Assembly: GCF_048270265.1 (NCBI RefSeq)
Contig: NZ_JBLWTD010000001.1
Span: 292,863-356,862 of the forward strand
Origin: Maricaulis sp048270265
GTDB lineage: Bacteria; Pseudomonadota; Alphaproteobacteria; Caulobacterales; Maricaulaceae
Direction: 5' to 3'
DNA length: 64,000 nt
In this document: positions 62,988 to 64,000 of the stretch, piece after piece
Numbering within the stretch: the stretch's first letter is position 1
Layout: each line of letters opens with the position of its first letter
The notes under the pieces: model-generated
The model's input: the letters and a program-made list of their open reading frames with translations, nothing else
The model's database searches: none
Told to the model about the DNA's origin: nothing
Program-made: the position numbers and the translations under genes

Positions 62988-64000
62988 TCAGGCCTCGCCG
63001 CGCGAGATGGCGGCCATGCGCGCCAATGCGGTGCGGGCGCGCCCGTCATCGATTGCGGCGGCGGCCAGTCTGGCACCCTCGGCCAGCGTCGTGGCCTGGC
63101 CCGACAGGATCAGCGCCGCGCCGGCATTGAGCAGGACGATATCGCGAAACGCCCCGGCCTCGCCCTCGAGCAGGCGCAGGATCGCGGCCGCGTTATAGGC
63201 CGGATCACCGCCCTTGAGATCGGCTTCCGTGGCGCGCGTGATGCCGGCATCTTCCGGTGTGACGACATAGGTGGTGATCTCGCCGTCACGCAATTCGGCG
63301 ACATCGGTGCCGGTCGTGGTGGTAATCTCGTCCATCCCGTCCTGGCCGCAGATGACCAGCGCATGCTCACAGCCCAGATCGCGCAGCGCCTCGGCCATCG
63401 GCACCAGCCAGCGCTTGTCATAGACGCCGAGCAATTGCCGCTTCACGCCGGCCGGATTGGCCAGCGGCCCCAACAGGTTGAATATGGTGCGCACACCGAG
63501 ATTCTTGCGCGCACTGGCGACATGGCGCACGGCGCTATGGTGGGCCGGTGCAAACAGGAAGCCGACCCCGGCCTCGGTGAGCGAGCGCTCGACGGCCTCG
63601 CGCGGGCAATCCAGCTTCACGCCCAATTCGGCGAGCACATCGGACGAGCCCGATTGCGAGGAGGCGGCCCGATTGCCGTGTTTGGCGACAATGGCGCCGG
63701 CGCCCGCCGCAACGATGGCCGCCGCGGTGGAGATATTATAGGCCCCCTTGCCATCACCGCCGGTGCCGCAGGTATCAATGGCGCCTGCCGGCGCGCTGAT
63801 CGTCGCCATACGGCCGCGCAGCACGCGGGCGCCGGCGGCAATATCGGAGGGTTGTTCACCCAGCGCTGCCAGCCCCATCAGGAAGCCGCCAATCGCCGCA
63901 TCGGGCGCATCGCCTTCCATCAATTGATCGAAGGCGCCGGAAATCCGGGCCGTCTCGGGCCGCTGGCCCTGGCTGAAGGCCGCAAGGCAAAGGGCAAGAT
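62988..64000 (-). CDS. trpD: Anthranilate phosphoribosyltransferase, 5' end outside window
   Basis: Second enzyme of tryptophan synthesis, transferring phosphoribose to anthranilate. DTCGTGGDGKGAYNIST (PRPP site), KHGNRAASSQSGSSDVLAELG and a FNLLGPLANPAG block are visible. An internal TTG/ATG at 63923/63920 could be misread as the start, but coding sequence continues (AFDQLMEGDAPDAAIGGFL) with no stop to the window edge, so the N-terminus is missing. Upstream of trpC in the same transcript. Confidence 0.95.
   Translation of the reverse strand, partial: LALCLAAFSQGQRPETARISGAFDQLMEGDAPDAAIGGFLMGLAALGEQPSDIAAGARVLRGRMATISAPAGAIDTCGTGGDGKGAYNISTAAAIVAAGAGAIVAKHGNRAASSQSGSSDVLAELGVKLDCPREAVERSLTEAGVGFLFAPAHHSAVRHVASARKNLGVRTIFNLLGPLANPAGVKRQLLGVYDKRWLVPMAEALRDLGCEHALVICGQDGMDEITTTTGTDVAELRDGEITTYVVTPEDAGITRATEADLKGGDPAYNAAAILRLLEGEAGAFRDIVLLNAGAALILSGQATTLAEGARLAAAAIDDGRARTALARMAAISRGEA

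Noticed and set aside
63920..63923. Start of trpD at TTG/ATG inside the window
   Set aside because: Coding sequence with TrpD-like character continues upstream without a stop to base 64000.

Overview
The window is high-GC, densely packed bacterial chromosome from an alphaproteobacterium. Gene order (nuoA-N, birA, coaX, RNase J, mce, DUF1467, proS, lolC, lolD, a small SOS gene, dnaE, rpsB-tsf-pyrH-frr-uppS-cdsA-dxr-rseP-bamA-skp-lpxD-fabZ-lpxA-lpxI-lpxB, gltA, gltX, comEC, lexA, trpC, trpD) matches the Caulobacterales/Maricaulales (Caulobacter, Maricaulis, Hyphomonas-type). That placement is inferred from gene content and synteny; no database search was possible. No IS element, prophage, integrase or CRISPR array was seen.

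Layout. 1-5.4 kb: the 3' part of an M14 metallopeptidase gene and a divergent biotin locus (bioF-bioD left, bioA right). 5.5-7.5 kb: tRNA-Asp, its terminator, a decayed secreted-protein gene and a lipoprotein gene. 7.5-14.9 kb: RhlE-type helicase, dodecin, a patatin/beta-barrel (type Vd) protein, a lipoprotein carboxylesterase and an alpha/beta hydrolase. 15.1-30.4 kb: complete complex I operon with a small membrane-protein gene wedged between nuoF and nuoG. 30.4-37.8 kb: a tight same-strand run of biotin ligase, CoaX, RNase J, methylmalonyl-CoA epimerase, DUF1467, ProRS and LolC/LolD. 37.9-41.5 kb: an unannotated-size 31-codon membrane peptide behind a perfect alphaproteobacterial LexA box, then dnaE. 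41.5-56.2 kb: translation factors running into isoprenoid, phospholipid and outer-membrane (BAM, lipid A) biogenesis, closed by a bidirectional terminator. 56.2-64 kb: gltA and gltX (minus), comEC (plus), then trpD-trpC-lexA (minus; trpD leaves the window).

Themes. The 41.5-56 kb block couples protein synthesis to envelope assembly: undecaprenyl-PP synthesis (UppS), CDP-diacylglycerol (CdsA), MEP pathway (Dxr), site-2 protease (RseP), BamA, a Skp-type chaperone and most early lipid A enzymes. The LolC/LolD pair adds lipoprotein export. The SOS theme appears twice: lexA has a promoter with two boxes in its own control region, and the small gene before dnaE carries the same box. Its position, size and predicted single membrane helix fit SidA, the SOS-induced division inhibitor known from Caulobacter. 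This is the most interesting small element here; the nuoF/nuoG insertion and the decayed secreted gene come next.
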